The notes beneath the pieces are model-generated. The model was not told the origin of the DNA, searched no databases, and worked only from the letters and a program-made list of their open reading frames with translations. From contig JAZSRA010000085.1 of assembly GCA_045538195.1 (NCBI GenBank), forward strand, positions 34,260-98,259: a stretch of DNA of 64,000 nucleotides, in the 5' to 3' direction. Each line of letters begins with the position of its first letter. The stretch's first letter is position 1. Shown one piece after another: positions 8,459 to 17,312 of the stretch. The position numbers and the translations under genes were made by a program. The stretch comes from SVTX01 sp045538195. Lineage in GTDB: Bacteria > Bacillota > Clostridia > Oscillospirales > CAG-272.

Positions 8459-8516
8459 GCACAATAACCCATCGGAAATTGACGGATTTTGCGCGAAGAT
8501 AACAGACGATAAAAGA

Positions 8517-8558
8517 AGCTGAAACCCCAGTATTTACAAGGGTTTTCGGCTCTTTTTT
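8517..8558 (+). terminator. Terminator just inside the left element end
   Basis: AGCTGAAACCC pairs with GGGTTTTCGGCT (one bulge), followed by CTTTTTT. No plus-strand gene precedes it inside the element, so it may insulate the element from incoming transcription. Confidence 0.55.
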
Positions 8559-8598
8559 GTTCGAACCTCGAAAAATCCCCGTACTGTAAAGCATAGCG

Positions 8599-8647
8599 AT
8601 TTCTAAAAATATTTCTAAAAAATTTTTAGAAATTGTTTTAGAAATGC
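8599..8647. repeat. TTTTAGAAAT repeat cluster, left arm
   Basis: Two inverted copies (8599-8608, 8611-8620) and two direct copies (8624-8633, 8636-8645) of TTTTAGAAAT; another direct copy lies at 8319-8328. The 24-bp block 8624-8647 recurs with two mismatches at 30893-30916 near the other end. They are candidate integrase arm-type binding sites. Confidence 0.5.
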
Positions 8648-8800
8648 ATACCCGTTTGTGTGGCTGTGGTTGCCGCATGTCAGGGACAGCCACATGCTTT
8701 TCTGCTGATATTATAGCATAGAACAGGGAAATCTTCAAGTAGATTTCGTCACATAAAGCGAACAATGATTGTGACGAGGTGCTTCCCCACTGTAAGGCTT

Positions 8801-8886
8801 ATGCATATTTTAGTATATTGGAAAATCAAAATAATGCATATTTCTGGATAGTCCAAAACGCGAATTATGCATATTTTCGGGAGATG
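8801..8886 (+). repeat. Three direct repeats of ATGCATATTT
   Basis: Exact copies at 8801-8810, 8834-8843 and 8877-8886, in an otherwise gene-free stretch (8560-9050) before the defense operon. Each contains the palindrome ATGCAT. They could be sites for an element-encoded DNA-binding protein. Nothing else clear is seen in 8650-9050 except a 9-bp inverted repeat TGTGGCTGT/ACAGCCACA near 8660-8695. Confidence 0.5.
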
Positions 8887-9051
8887 TGCCTTTCAGCATA
8901 ATATGATTCCAACAGCTTCGTTATCCCAAAACTGCGTCGGAGTAATCAAAGATAAACACCGGGCAATTATCCCCCTTCTGAAAAAATACTCCAGTAGATT
9001 TGGGGTGATTGAAAAAATTAGCTAATAAATTGAAGAATCCACCAACGCCTC

Positions 9052-9105
9052 TTGACAAATCACCTATCATAGTATATAATAATAGGTGATTACAAATGAT
9101 AGGTG
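9052..9105 (+). promoter_or_regulatory. Defense-operon promoter embedded in an operator
   Basis: Consensus TTGACA (9052-9057), 17-bp spacer, TATAAT (9075-9080). A perfect 10-bp inverted repeat AATCACCTAT/ATAGGTGATT (9058-9067, 9082-9091) lies over the spacer and start site, and a third half-site ATAGGTG is at 9099-9105. The layout fits autorepression by the HTH domain of the first gene. Confidence 0.8.
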
Positions 9106-9112
9106 GTATATC

Positions 9113-9958
9113 ATGAAAGATTTGATTAAAGCTATCCGCTTTGCAGCCAATATGAATCAAGAACAATTTGCGTCGGCACTTGGCACTACGCCTCTTTCCA
9201 TTAACCGTTGGGAGAATGGTAAAACTCTGCCAAATCGCATGGCGCAGACTCAATTATATAACTTCTGTAAGGAACGCTCAATTGACGTTGCGCAGCTTAT
9301 CATAGACACCAAGACACACGCTAATACTGATAATAAGCTCGTTCTCTATCACGGCTCCAAGAAAGGCATCGAGGGAGATATCGCACCCATCAGTCGCGGC
9401 GAGTGCGATTTCGGCAAAGGATTCTATATGGGTACAAATACGCTTCAACCGCTTACGCTCGTGTGCAACGAAGACAAACCCAAGTTCTATACGGTTGAGC
9501 TTGATATGACAGGACTGAAGGTGTTGACCGTTGAGATCGGTATGGATTGGGCTATGCTTATTGCCTATTATCGCAAAGAAATGGAGAGCGCCAAAGGCAC
9601 ACCTATTTACGAAAAATATGCACACATGGCTGACGGTTATGATGTGATCATCGGATACATTGCAAACGATCGTATGTATACCGAGCTTTCCCGTTTCTTC
9701 AACAAAACGCTTACCGACGTGGCCCTTATCAATTGCCTCTCTGCCCTTGATCTTGGCAAGCAATACGTTGCAATCAGTGAAAAGGCATGTAAGCAAATTA
9801 AGATTTTGAAGGAAGAACCTCTGTCGCAGTTGGAGCTTTCGTTGCTCAAGGATATGAGTGCAGAAAGAAGAAAAGAAGGAATTGCTCTGGCAGAAGAAAT
9901 CGAGGTTAAATACCGTCGAGAAGGTAAATTCTTCGACGAAATTTTGAAGGGTGAATGA
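9113..9958 (+). CDS. HTH + DUF3990 (ADP-ribosyltransferase-like) protein
   Basis: 281 aa from ATG 9113, with AGGTGG 6 nt upstream; the GTG at 9086 has no RBS. Residues 1-60 are an XRE-type helix-turn-helix (MNQEQFASALGTTPLSINRWENGKTLP region). From residue about 75 a DUF3990 domain follows: LYHGS at 78-82, SRGECDFGKGFYMG, ANDRMY and ITDVALI/CLSALDLGKQYVA-like segments. DUF3990 belongs to the ART/PARP-like fold and is thought to transfer ADP-ribose as a toxin; that is family knowledge, not shown here. As the first gene behind an inverted-repeat operator it is probably an autoregulated toxin-type component. The next gene starts 1 bp after it. Confidence 0.8.
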   Translation: MKDLIKAIRFAANMNQEQFASALGTTPLSINRWENGKTLPNRMAQTQLYNFCKERSIDVAQLIIDTKTHANTDNKLVLYHGSKKGIEGDIAPISRGECDFGKGFYMGTNTLQPLTLVCNEDKPKFYTVELDMTGLKVLTVEIGMDWAMLIAYYRKEMESAKGTPIYEKYAHMADGYDVIIGYIANDRMYTELSRFFNKTLTDVALINCLSALDLGKQYVAISEKACKQIKILKEEPLSQLELSLLKDMSAERRKEGIALAEEIEVKYRREGKFFDEILKGE

Positions 9959-9959
9959 T

Positions 9960-10700
9960 ATGTGCAAATCATTACAACTAACATTGTGCGATACGCAAGG
10001 TCAACTGTTTGAACTTGCGGCAGAACGCGGATATAGCAGCGAAGCCTTTATCAGGGCGTTTATGACCTCGCAGGTATCGGCAGATATGGATAAGGAGTTC
10101 CATCATGTGCAGTGGGCAGGCAAGGCGTATATCCTTTCCCGTATGGAAGATGAACTCGCAGAAGGGCTCACAAAGGATGGTGAGATCTATGACAAAGAAA
10201 CACTCTATTGGACAGGTTACATTTACCGTTATTGGAATTTTTACACCGGTGAAAGCAGCCGAGAGATCTACAAACAAGCCCCTGCCAAGACGATGAAAGT
10301 GGTTTATCTGATGTACCACACTATGAGTCCCGAAATGGCGATAGATAGATTGAAGGAAGCATACGAAGAAAAGAAGAACTCTGATTTATTGCATACAGTT
10401 GATAAAGCTAAGAAAATAAAGGATGCCGAGGACACTGTTCGCAAAATTGATGAATTGTTACACAATTCAAAATTGTTCAATCGATACGCAGATCAACTTC
10501 ATGATGAAATTTCTAAAAATGCAGAATATGCACCATTCATTCGCGCTGCTAAAAAAGCCAGAGGAATGTCTGGTAACATTCAATTTAAAGATTTACCATA
10601 CAAGCACAAGTTTAATGCGCTTATGATGATACGTGATGCGATCAGAGCATATATGGTTGCGGAATTTGCAAAAAAGGAGAACAGCGATGCCAACACTTGA
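9960..10700 (+). CDS. Probable partner/antitoxin of the DUF3990 protein
   Basis: 246 aa from ATG 9960 (AAGG 9 nt upstream; GTG 9951 is an alternative overlapping the upstream stop). Residues about 1-125 have an aromatic-rich stretch (YWTGYIYRYWNFYTGES) of a type I associate with proteins encoded next to DUF3990 genes. Residues about 130-246 are helical and charged, with no known motif. It overlaps the start of mod by 14 bp. I infer that it neutralises the upstream ART-like protein; no antitoxin domain is recognised with certainty. Confidence 0.55.
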   Translation: MCKSLQLTLCDTQGQLFELAAERGYSSEAFIRAFMTSQVSADMDKEFHHVQWAGKAYILSRMEDELAEGLTKDGEIYDKETLYWTGYIYRYWNFYTGESSREIYKQAPAKTMKVVYLMYHTMSPEMAIDRLKEAYEEKKNSDLLHTVDKAKKIKDAEDTVRKIDELLHNSKLFNRYADQLHDEISKNAEYAPFIRAAKKARGMSGNIQFKDLPYKHKFNALMMIRDAIRAYMVAEFAKKENSDANT

Positions 10701-12309
10701 ATGGATTGGAAAAGAAAAAGTAATCAATCATCATCAGGACGTGCCGTTTCGCGTTCTTGAGAGAAAATACAGTTATGACGAAAACGGTCAGCACGACGAG
10801 GACAACGGTAGCGAGAACATGGTTATCCGCGGTGATAATCTGGAAGCACTGAAAGCCCTACTGCCTAAGTACGAAGGACGGGTGAAGTGTATCTATATCG
10901 ATCCTCCCTACAACACCGGCAACGAGGGATGGGTATATAACGACAATGTCAATGATCCCAAAATCAAAAAATGGCTCGGTGAGGTTGTCGGCAAAGAGGG
11001 CGAGGACTTGTCGCGTCACGATAAGTGGCTTTGCATGATGTATCCACGTTTGAAGTTGCTTCACAAATTGTTGTCAGATGAAGGTGCTATTTTTATTAGT
11101 ATAGATGATAATGAACTATATAGTTTGAAATATATTTGTGATGAAATTTTTGGATCATCAAACTATATTTCGGTAATAACGCGTCCTACTGGAACGCATA
11201 CGGGCGTTGTCAATAGAGCTATAGTCGGAGAATCCGATTATATTTTGGTGTATGCAAAAAAACTCTCCTCGGCTACAATCGATGGACTTCCCTTGACAGA
11301 CAAAGATACTAAAATATATGATATGGAGGATGAATACGGGCGTTTCCTGATAAGACCATTGCGCAGAACAGGTGGAGAAAACCGGAGAGAAGATCGCCCA
11401 AATATGTATTTTCCTATCACCGCTCCCGACGGAACACAAGTGTATCCTATTGGCCCAACAGGCTATGAAAGTAGATGGATTTGTAATCCCGAAGGATATG
11501 AATATTTTAAAAAAGAAAATCGCATTTATTGGAAGCAAATTACAGATGGTGATGAAACCAAATGGCAAGTGTATCAGAAATTTTACCTTGAGGACAAGAA
11601 ACGTGCCGTGTCAAATCTTTGGGATGATCTCGAGGGAAACAAGAAGGCAACTCGCGATGTAAGAGCTGTGTTTCCCGAGGAGGATATGTCATTTGATTTT
11701 CCAAAGCCAGTCCAACTTATTGAACGCATTATACAAATAGCAAATGACGAATCGGCAATCATACTTGATTCGTTTGCGGGTTCAGGCACTACCGCCCAAG
11801 CCGTTCTTAATATGAATAAGGCAGATAACGGAAATCGCAAATTCATTCTCGTAGAAATGATGGATTATGCCGAGAGCATTACCGCCGAACGTGTGAAAAG
11901 AGTCATTAACGGCTACGGCGAAGGTAAAAATGCAGTCAAAGGAACAGGCGGCAACTTTAGCTTCTACGACCTCGGCGACACATTGCTTCTTCCCGATGGT
12001 AATTTGAACGAAGATGTCGGCGAAGCAAAAATCCGCGATTACATTTGGTATACCGAAACGAAAGAGCCGATGACGGATGCTGTTTCTACGGACGAGCCTT
12101 ATTGCCTCGGCACGAGCCGTGACACCGCTTACTACTTCTACTACAAGAAGGATGAAATCACCACACTTGATTATGATTTCCTCTCAACCGTAAAAACCAA
12201 GGCGGCGGGATATATCATTTACGCCGACCTATGCACCATTTCCGACGAGGAACTCAAAAAGTGGAATATCACATTCAAGAAAATACCGAGAGATATAGCG
12301 AAAGTTTAA
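10687..12309 (+). CDS. mod: Type III restriction-modification methylase subunit (Mod)
   Basis: 540 aa from ATG 10687 (AAAAAGGAGA upstream). Beta-class order of motifs: catalytic IDPPYNTG at about residues 68-76, a target-recognition region in the middle, then the SAM-binding motif LDSFAGSGTTAQAV at about 359. Mod subunits methylate N6 of adenine on one strand of an asymmetric site and provide specificity for Res. The start overlaps the upstream gene by 14 bp and the next gene follows after 11 bp. No repeat tract is seen in the gene, so phase variation is not suggested. Confidence 0.9.
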   Translation: MPTLEWIGKEKVINHHQDVPFRVLERKYSYDENGQHDEDNGSENMVIRGDNLEALKALLPKYEGRVKCIYIDPPYNTGNEGWVYNDNVNDPKIKKWLGEVVGKEGEDLSRHDKWLCMMYPRLKLLHKLLSDEGAIFISIDDNELYSLKYICDEIFGSSNYISVITRPTGTHTGVVNRAIVGESDYILVYAKKLSSATIDGLPLTDKDTKIYDMEDEYGRFLIRPLRRTGGENRREDRPNMYFPITAPDGTQVYPIGPTGYESRWICNPEGYEYFKKENRIYWKQITDGDETKWQVYQKFYLEDKKRAVSNLWDDLEGNKKATRDVRAVFPEEDMSFDFPKPVQLIERIIQIANDESAIILDSFAGSGTTAQAVLNMNKADNGNRKFILVEMMDYAESITAERVKRVINGYGEGKNAVKGTGGNFSFYDLGDTLLLPDGNLNEDVGEAKIRDYIWYTETKEPMTDAVSTDEPYCLGTSRDTAYYFYYKKDEITTLDYDFLSTVKTKAAGYIIYADLCTISDEELKKWNITFKKIPRDIAKV

Positions 12310-12320
12310 AGAGGGACTAT

Positions 12321-13943
12321 ATGAGTTATACATATTGGTTGCCCGATGCAACTGGGGCAAAAAAAGATTATACAACAGAATCCAATGCAGTAGTCATCAT
12401 CGGCGCTAATGGTGCCGGCAAAAGTAAATTAGGTGCATGGATTGAGCAACAGTGTTTTGAAAAAGTCCACCGTATAAGCGCACAAAGAGATTTAAATTTT
12501 AACGAAGATATATCTTTAAAAAACTATGCTCAAGCAGAAGAATTGGTTTTTTATGGTAGCCAATTAGAAAGTTTTAAAGCAAAAAAGGCACAAAGATGGA
12601 ATCATGGTAAATCATATACTACAACGCTTATTTCTGATTTTGAAGATGTGCTTGCAGCACTCATTTCATTAAAAAACAACGAAAACGACAAATACGTATT
12701 GGAATGTAAAAAAGCACAAGATGAAGGAAGAATAAAGCCCAATGTTATCGAAACATCAATAGACAAATTGCAACAAATATGGAATGAAATTTTTCCACAA
12801 AGGAGTCTAATACTCGAAGATTCCAAATTTTATGCTACATTTGAAAAAGGTGGGAGAATCGAGAAATATTCTGCTAATCAAATGAGTGATGGAGAACGTG
12901 CGGTTTTATATTTAGCAGCACAGGTATTATGTGTGCCTAAAAACAAGATTCTTATTATGGATGAGCCTGAAATTCACCTTCATCGCTCTATTATGAATCG
13001 TCTGTGGATTGCTTTGGAAAAAGCACGAGAAGATTGTTTATTTATTTATATTACTCACGATACACAGTTCGCGGCATTGCATAGCCACGCCGATAAAATA
13101 TGGGTGCAGGATTTTGACGGCACACATTGGCAGTTTGAAAAACTTGAAAATAGCGAACTTCCCGAAGAACTGTTGCTCGATATATTGGGCAACCGCAAAA
13201 ATGTTCTTTTTGTTGAGGGTGAAAAGGATAGCTATGATAGCAAATTGTACTCTGTTCTTTATCCCAATTATTATGTCGTACCATGTGGTAGCTGTACCCA
13301 AGTAATCGCACGCACAAAATCATTTAAGAATAGTCCTGCTCTGCACCATTGTTCTGTATACGGTATTATTGATCGCGATTTCCGTTGTGATTATGAAATC
13401 GAAAAATACAAGGAAGATAACATATACACAATTAATGTGGCAGAAGTTGAAAATTTGTTTTTGGTTGAAGAACTCCTTCGGCTCATTGCAACGCATCTTG
13501 CTACTGATGTGGAAAAAGTATTTGCTGATATAAAGAAATATGTTGTTGAAGAACGGTTTGCCAATCAAATCACAGGGCAAATATGCGAAAGTGTAGTAGC
13601 TCAAATAAAATACAAATTAACTTGTGCTGAAATATCGAAAAAGAACGAAGCTGAAGCCAAAACCACTTTGGAATCTACACTTGCATCAATAAAATATGAC
13701 GATATTAAAACACAAGAAGAAACCAAATTCAAAGGCGCATTGAATAGTGGTAATTATGCACAAGTTCTTCGCGTTTTTAATAAAAAACAAATTTCGAAAA
13801 CGATAGGCCACTATTTTGGACTTAAAGATGACGCGTACTGTCAATTTGTTATTAATCTTTTAAAAACAGAGAAAAAAGATGCAATTATTGCGGCGTTGCT
13901 ACCATACCTTCCCACAGAAGTCCCGAGAGGAGAAACTGTTTGA
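12321..13943 (+). CDS. AAA ATPase fused to DUF4435/TOPRIM-like domain (PARIS AriA-AriB-like)
   Basis: 540 aa from ATG 12321 (GAGGG upstream; the open frame extends back into mod without an RBS). ABC/SMC-type ATPase motifs: Walker A GANGAGKS (28-35), signature MSDGERAVLY (about 187-196), Walker B ILIMDEPEIHLH (about 210-221), H-loop YITHDT (about 243). A DUF4435 domain follows: LFVEGEKDSYD (about 295), GIIDRDF (about 348) and VENLFL, the acidic TOPRIM-like set. In PARIS, AriA (ATPase) and AriB (DUF4435) sense phage anti-restriction proteins and AriB then acts as a toxic nuclease. Here both modules are in one chain, nested between mod and res, and overlap res by 1 bp. OLD-like nucleases are the alternative. 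Confidence 0.75.
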   Translation: MSYTYWLPDATGAKKDYTTESNAVVIIGANGAGKSKLGAWIEQQCFEKVHRISAQRDLNFNEDISLKNYAQAEELVFYGSQLESFKAKKAQRWNHGKSYTTTLISDFEDVLAALISLKNNENDKYVLECKKAQDEGRIKPNVIETSIDKLQQIWNEIFPQRSLILEDSKFYATFEKGGRIEKYSANQMSDGERAVLYLAAQVLCVPKNKILIMDEPEIHLHRSIMNRLWIALEKAREDCLFIYITHDTQFAALHSHADKIWVQDFDGTHWQFEKLENSELPEELLLDILGNRKNVLFVEGEKDSYDSKLYSVLYPNYYVVPCGSCTQVIARTKSFKNSPALHHCSVYGIIDRDFRCDYEIEKYKEDNIYTINVAEVENLFLVEELLRLIATHLATDVEKVFADIKKYVVEERFANQITGQICESVVAQIKYKLTCAEISKKNEAEAKTTLESTLASIKYDDIKTQEETKFKGALNSGNYAQVLRVFNKKQISKTIGHYFGLKDDAYCQFVINLLKTEKKDAIIAALLPYLPTEVPRGETV

Positions 13944-16582
13944 TGGAACTTAAAATATATCAGAAAAATGTAATAAAAGACCTATTGCGCTATCTTGAAC
14001 TGTTGCTCGAAAAGCAAAGTGCCAGCGCGGCATATACGGCTCTTTGGAACGAGAAGAACGTCATGGTCGGTCTCAACGGTATGCCCCATTATAACGATGT
14101 GCTCAAAGGTGTGCCCAACGTATGTTTTAAAGTGCCTACGGGTGGTGGTAAGACCTTCCTTGCGTGCAACTCGATCAAGCCTATTTTTGATTCAATGCCA
14201 AATATGCGTGCAAAGGCTGTTGTTTGGCTCGTGCCGTCCGATGCGATTTTGTCGCAGACCTTAACTGCTCTTTCTTCTGCCGATCATCCCTACCGTCAAA
14301 AGCTCGATGTGGAATTTGGCAACCGTGTAGAGGTCTATTCAAAGGAACAGCTCTTGAACGGTCAGAATTTTAACCCTACATCTGTCACGGAACAACTGTC
14401 GGTGTTCGTGTTGAGCTACGACTCTTTCCGCACGAGCAAAAAAGACGGTCGTAAAGCGTATCAGGAAAACGGTAATCTTGCCGCATTTGCAAAATACAAT
14501 ACTAACTCCGATGTGCTTTTGGAGGATACCGATGAAACGGCTCTGATTCAGGTAGTGCGTCAGCTCAACCCCGTGGTCATCGTGGACGAAAGTCACCATG
14601 CAACATCGAATTTGAGTATTGAGATGCTTAATAATTTCAATCCGTGCTTTGTGTTGGATCTCACCGCTACACCGAAAAAAGGTAGCAACATTATATCTTT
14701 CGTAGATGCGACCGCGCTGAAGAAAGAAAATATGGTCAAGCTTCCCGTTATCGTATATAACCGTAAAGCACAGACCGATGTGTTTGGCGATGCTATCAGT
14801 ATTCGTATGAAGCTGGAAGCCGCGGCTATCAAGGAACAGGAGAAGTCCGGCAGATATATCCGTCCTATCGTACTGTTCCAAGCACAGCCTAAAGTGGGTG
14901 CTGAAAGCACGACCTTTGATAAGATCAAAAAGCAGTTGATGGATTTCGGCATTCCCGAGGAACAAATTGCTATCAAGACGGCAGATAAGAACGAATTGAA
15001 GAACGTGGATCTGATGTCTCCTTCTTGCCAGATCCGTTTTATTATTACGGTCAATGCGCTGAAAGAAGGCTGGGACTGTCCTTTCGCATATGTTCTCGCT
15101 ACTGTAGCAAATAAAACATCTTCAGTTGATGTAGAGCAGATTCTCGGACGAGTTCTCCGTTTGCCCAATACTCATAAGAATACCAATCAGGTGTTGAACA
15201 TTTCGTATGTCATTACTTCTTCCGACGATTTTCATGCAACACTCGAGCGTGTGGTCAAAGGACTTAACGCCGCAGGCTTTAGCAGCAAGGACTATTATGC
15301 GAAGGAAGCTGATGTTGAGCCTGTTGTTCCTACACCCTCTGTGCAACTGACAATGGATGATGTTCAGCCCGTAGATACTCTCGATGCAACCGATACTGTA
15401 GAAGATGACCTTCCCGAAGTTGACGTTGCGGAGGTTATGGCTAAAATTGAAGCCGCAACAAAGGATACCGAAACAGTTGATCCCATTGAAAATGATGAAC
15501 TGTTTGCAACCGCTATTGCGGAAAGTGAGGCATATGATGCCGCAATTGAAAATATGGAGCCTACCGCAAAGAATCTGGCTCCCGAGGAGGTGCGCGATAA
15601 AATGTCCGAATATCGTATAAACGATGAATTTATAGACGAGGCTTCTGCGATTGAAATTCCGCAGTTCATGCAGGTTGTGGGCTTTAACATGTTCTCGGAA
15701 AACTCGTATGAGCTGTTGCGCCCCGAACACTTGGCAAAAGGATTCACGCTCAGGGATAAGGACACCGTTATTGACTTCTCCTCCGTGAATGCCGAAATGT
15801 TCCGTGTTGACGTGGATGACGGACAGAACCCTGCTCCGAAAGCGTGGAGAATGAACGCCAACGATAGTGCATATTTCAAGGAAATGTTCAACTCTCAGCC
15901 TTCCGAAAAGAGATTGGCTATTTGCAAGGGGATGATCATTAAGGCGATATCCAAAATGGACTGTATTCACGACAAGGAATTGCAGGACTACATCGACAGA
16001 GTGCTCAAATCCATGACCGAGGATCAGATCGCAGATTTGGAAAAATCTCCGTATCCGTACATCATTAAGATAAAAGAAAAGGTTAAGGCGCTGTTAGCTG
16101 AGCACGCTGAGAAAACATTCGATTTGTGGTTAAGCCAAGATAAGATCGAGTGTGTTCCGAATTATAAGTTCCCATCCTCTATTTCGCCCATAAGTGTAAC
16201 TACGATTATTCCCAAGTCACTCTATACGGCAGAGGAAGATATGAATGAGCAGGAAATCAAACTTGTTTGGGAACTCTCCGCGCTTGATAACATTAAGTGG
16301 TGGCATCGTAACATCTCCCGTCTTGGATTCTGCATCAACGGCTCTATCAACGCGTATCCCGATATCATCGCGATGACCGAAAGCGGAAGAATTCTGCTTA
16401 TTGAACCTAAAGGCGACTACCTCGAAAACGAGGAATCCAAGTTGAAGGCCAAGATTGGTGATGCATGGTCAAACAATACCGATAAGCGCTTCCGTTACTT
16501 CATGGTATTTGATAAAAAGTCTCCCGACTATCCCGGCGTATACTCCCATGATGAATTCATGGAGATTGTAAAAGGGCTTTGA
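13943..16582 (+). CDS. res: Type III restriction enzyme Res subunit
   Basis: 879 aa from ATG 13943, which overlaps the previous stop (TGATG) and has AGAGGAGA upstream. SF2 helicase motifs: PTGGGKT (about 65-71), DESHH (about 215), LTATPKK, and QILGRVLR (about 397). The acidic stretch at 440-540 is longer than I expect. A C-terminal PD-(D/E)xK nuclease is visible as YPDIIA then LIEPKGDY (about 805-825). With Mod it would cut DNA near head-to-head unmethylated sites in an ATP-dependent way. It is separated from mod by the AAA/DUF4435 gene, unlike the usual adjacent mod-res pair. Confidence 0.9.
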   Translation: MELKIYQKNVIKDLLRYLELLLEKQSASAAYTALWNEKNVMVGLNGMPHYNDVLKGVPNVCFKVPTGGGKTFLACNSIKPIFDSMPNMRAKAVVWLVPSDAILSQTLTALSSADHPYRQKLDVEFGNRVEVYSKEQLLNGQNFNPTSVTEQLSVFVLSYDSFRTSKKDGRKAYQENGNLAAFAKYNTNSDVLLEDTDETALIQVVRQLNPVVIVDESHHATSNLSIEMLNNFNPCFVLDLTATPKKGSNIISFVDATALKKENMVKLPVIVYNRKAQTDVFGDAISIRMKLEAAAIKEQEKSGRYIRPIVLFQAQPKVGAESTTFDKIKKQLMDFGIPEEQIAIKTADKNELKNVDLMSPSCQIRFIITVNALKEGWDCPFAYVLATVANKTSSVDVEQILGRVLRLPNTHKNTNQVLNISYVITSSDDFHATLERVVKGLNAAGFSSKDYYAKEADVEPVVPTPSVQLTMDDVQPVDTLDATDTVEDDLPEVDVAEVMAKIEAATKDTETVDPIENDELFATAIAESEAYDAAIENMEPTAKNLAPEEVRDKMSEYRINDEFIDEASAIEIPQFMQVVGFNMFSENSYELLRPEHLAKGFTLRDKDTVIDFSSVNAEMFRVDVDDGQNPAPKAWRMNANDSAYFKEMFNSQPSEKRLAICKGMIIKAISKMDCIHDKELQDYIDRVLKSMTEDQIADLEKSPYPYIIKIKEKVKALLAEHAEKTFDLWLSQDKIECVPNYKFPSSISPISVTTIIPKSLYTAEEDMNEQEIKLVWELSALDNIKWWHRNISRLGFCINGSINAYPDIIAMTESGRILLIEPKGDYLENEESKLKAKIGDAWSNNTDKRFRYFMVFDKKSPDYPGVYSHDEFMEIVKGL

Positions 16583-16593
16583 TAGAGGTGAAT

Positions 16594-17259
16594 ATGGAAC
16601 AAAAAGGTGTAATTTATATTCTTACAAATCCGTCATTTCCCGAATATGTAAAAATCGGATATGCAGATGATATTCACAAGCGATTAAATCAGCTGAACAG
16701 AAGCGAATGTATTCCGTTTGCTTTTCGCGTGTACGCTACATATGAGGTTAATTCTCGCCTATCGGACTTGAAGATTCATTCTATAATCGACAAGCTGAAT
16801 CCCAATCTGCGCTCGATTGACAACTTTAATGGTCAAAAACGTGTTCGCGAATTCTATGCCATGACGCCCGAGGATGCTTATTCAATTCTCGAAGCAATTG
16901 CCGAAATACATGGTTGTACGGAGAAACTTACGCTCGTACAGCCAAGCGAAGATGAAATTGCAGCTGAAGATACAGCACAAGAAATTGTGGCCGAAAGAAA
17001 CGAAAGATTGGCTCCTTTTACTTTTGCTATGTGTAATATACCCGTCGGAGCAACATTGGAATTCTATTTGAACGCGCGAGAGGCAACGGGAATTACATGC
17101 ACTGTTGCAGACGAAAAACATGTGAACTATCAAGGGCGCATTCTTTCTCTTTCTGCTCTTGCATGTGAGTTAAGCGGGAAAAGTCCTTTGGCAGGTCCAC
17201 GCTATTTCAAATATAATGGCGAGTGGTTAAATGATATCAGACAAAAACTTGGGGTATAA
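16594..17259 (+). CDS. GIY-YIG (T5orf172-type) nuclease domain + RAMA-like domain
   Basis: 221 aa from ATG 16594 (GAGGTGA upstream). The N-terminal about 90 residues match the T5orf172 branch of the GIY-YIG fold: GVIYILTNPSFPEYVKIGYA followed by a conserved KRLNQLN. The C-terminal about 75 residues (VNYQGRILSLSALA through YFKYNGEWLNDIR) resemble the RAMA domain, which accompanies restriction enzymes and methylases and probably reads modified or target DNA. It follows res after 11 bp. It may be an additional nuclease or a sensor of modified DNA in the same operon; catalytic competence is uncertain. Confidence 0.7.
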   Translation: MEQKGVIYILTNPSFPEYVKIGYADDIHKRLNQLNRSECIPFAFRVYATYEVNSRLSDLKIHSIIDKLNPNLRSIDNFNGQKRVREFYAMTPEDAYSILEAIAEIHGCTEKLTLVQPSEDEIAAEDTAQEIVAERNERLAPFTFAMCNIPVGATLEFYLNAREATGITCTVADEKHVNYQGRILSLSALACELSGKSPLAGPRYFKYNGEWLNDIRQKLGV

Positions 17260-17312
17260 AACAAAAAATAATACTCCAATAGCACATGAAGAACAAAGGA
17301 TATTGAGAAAAA

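Noticed and set aside
8246..8467. 73-aa frame with CGIRTHVS-like end
   Set aside because: It reads through the tRNA-Ser 3' remnant and hairpin DNA; such peptides are a known artefact of translating tRNA genes.
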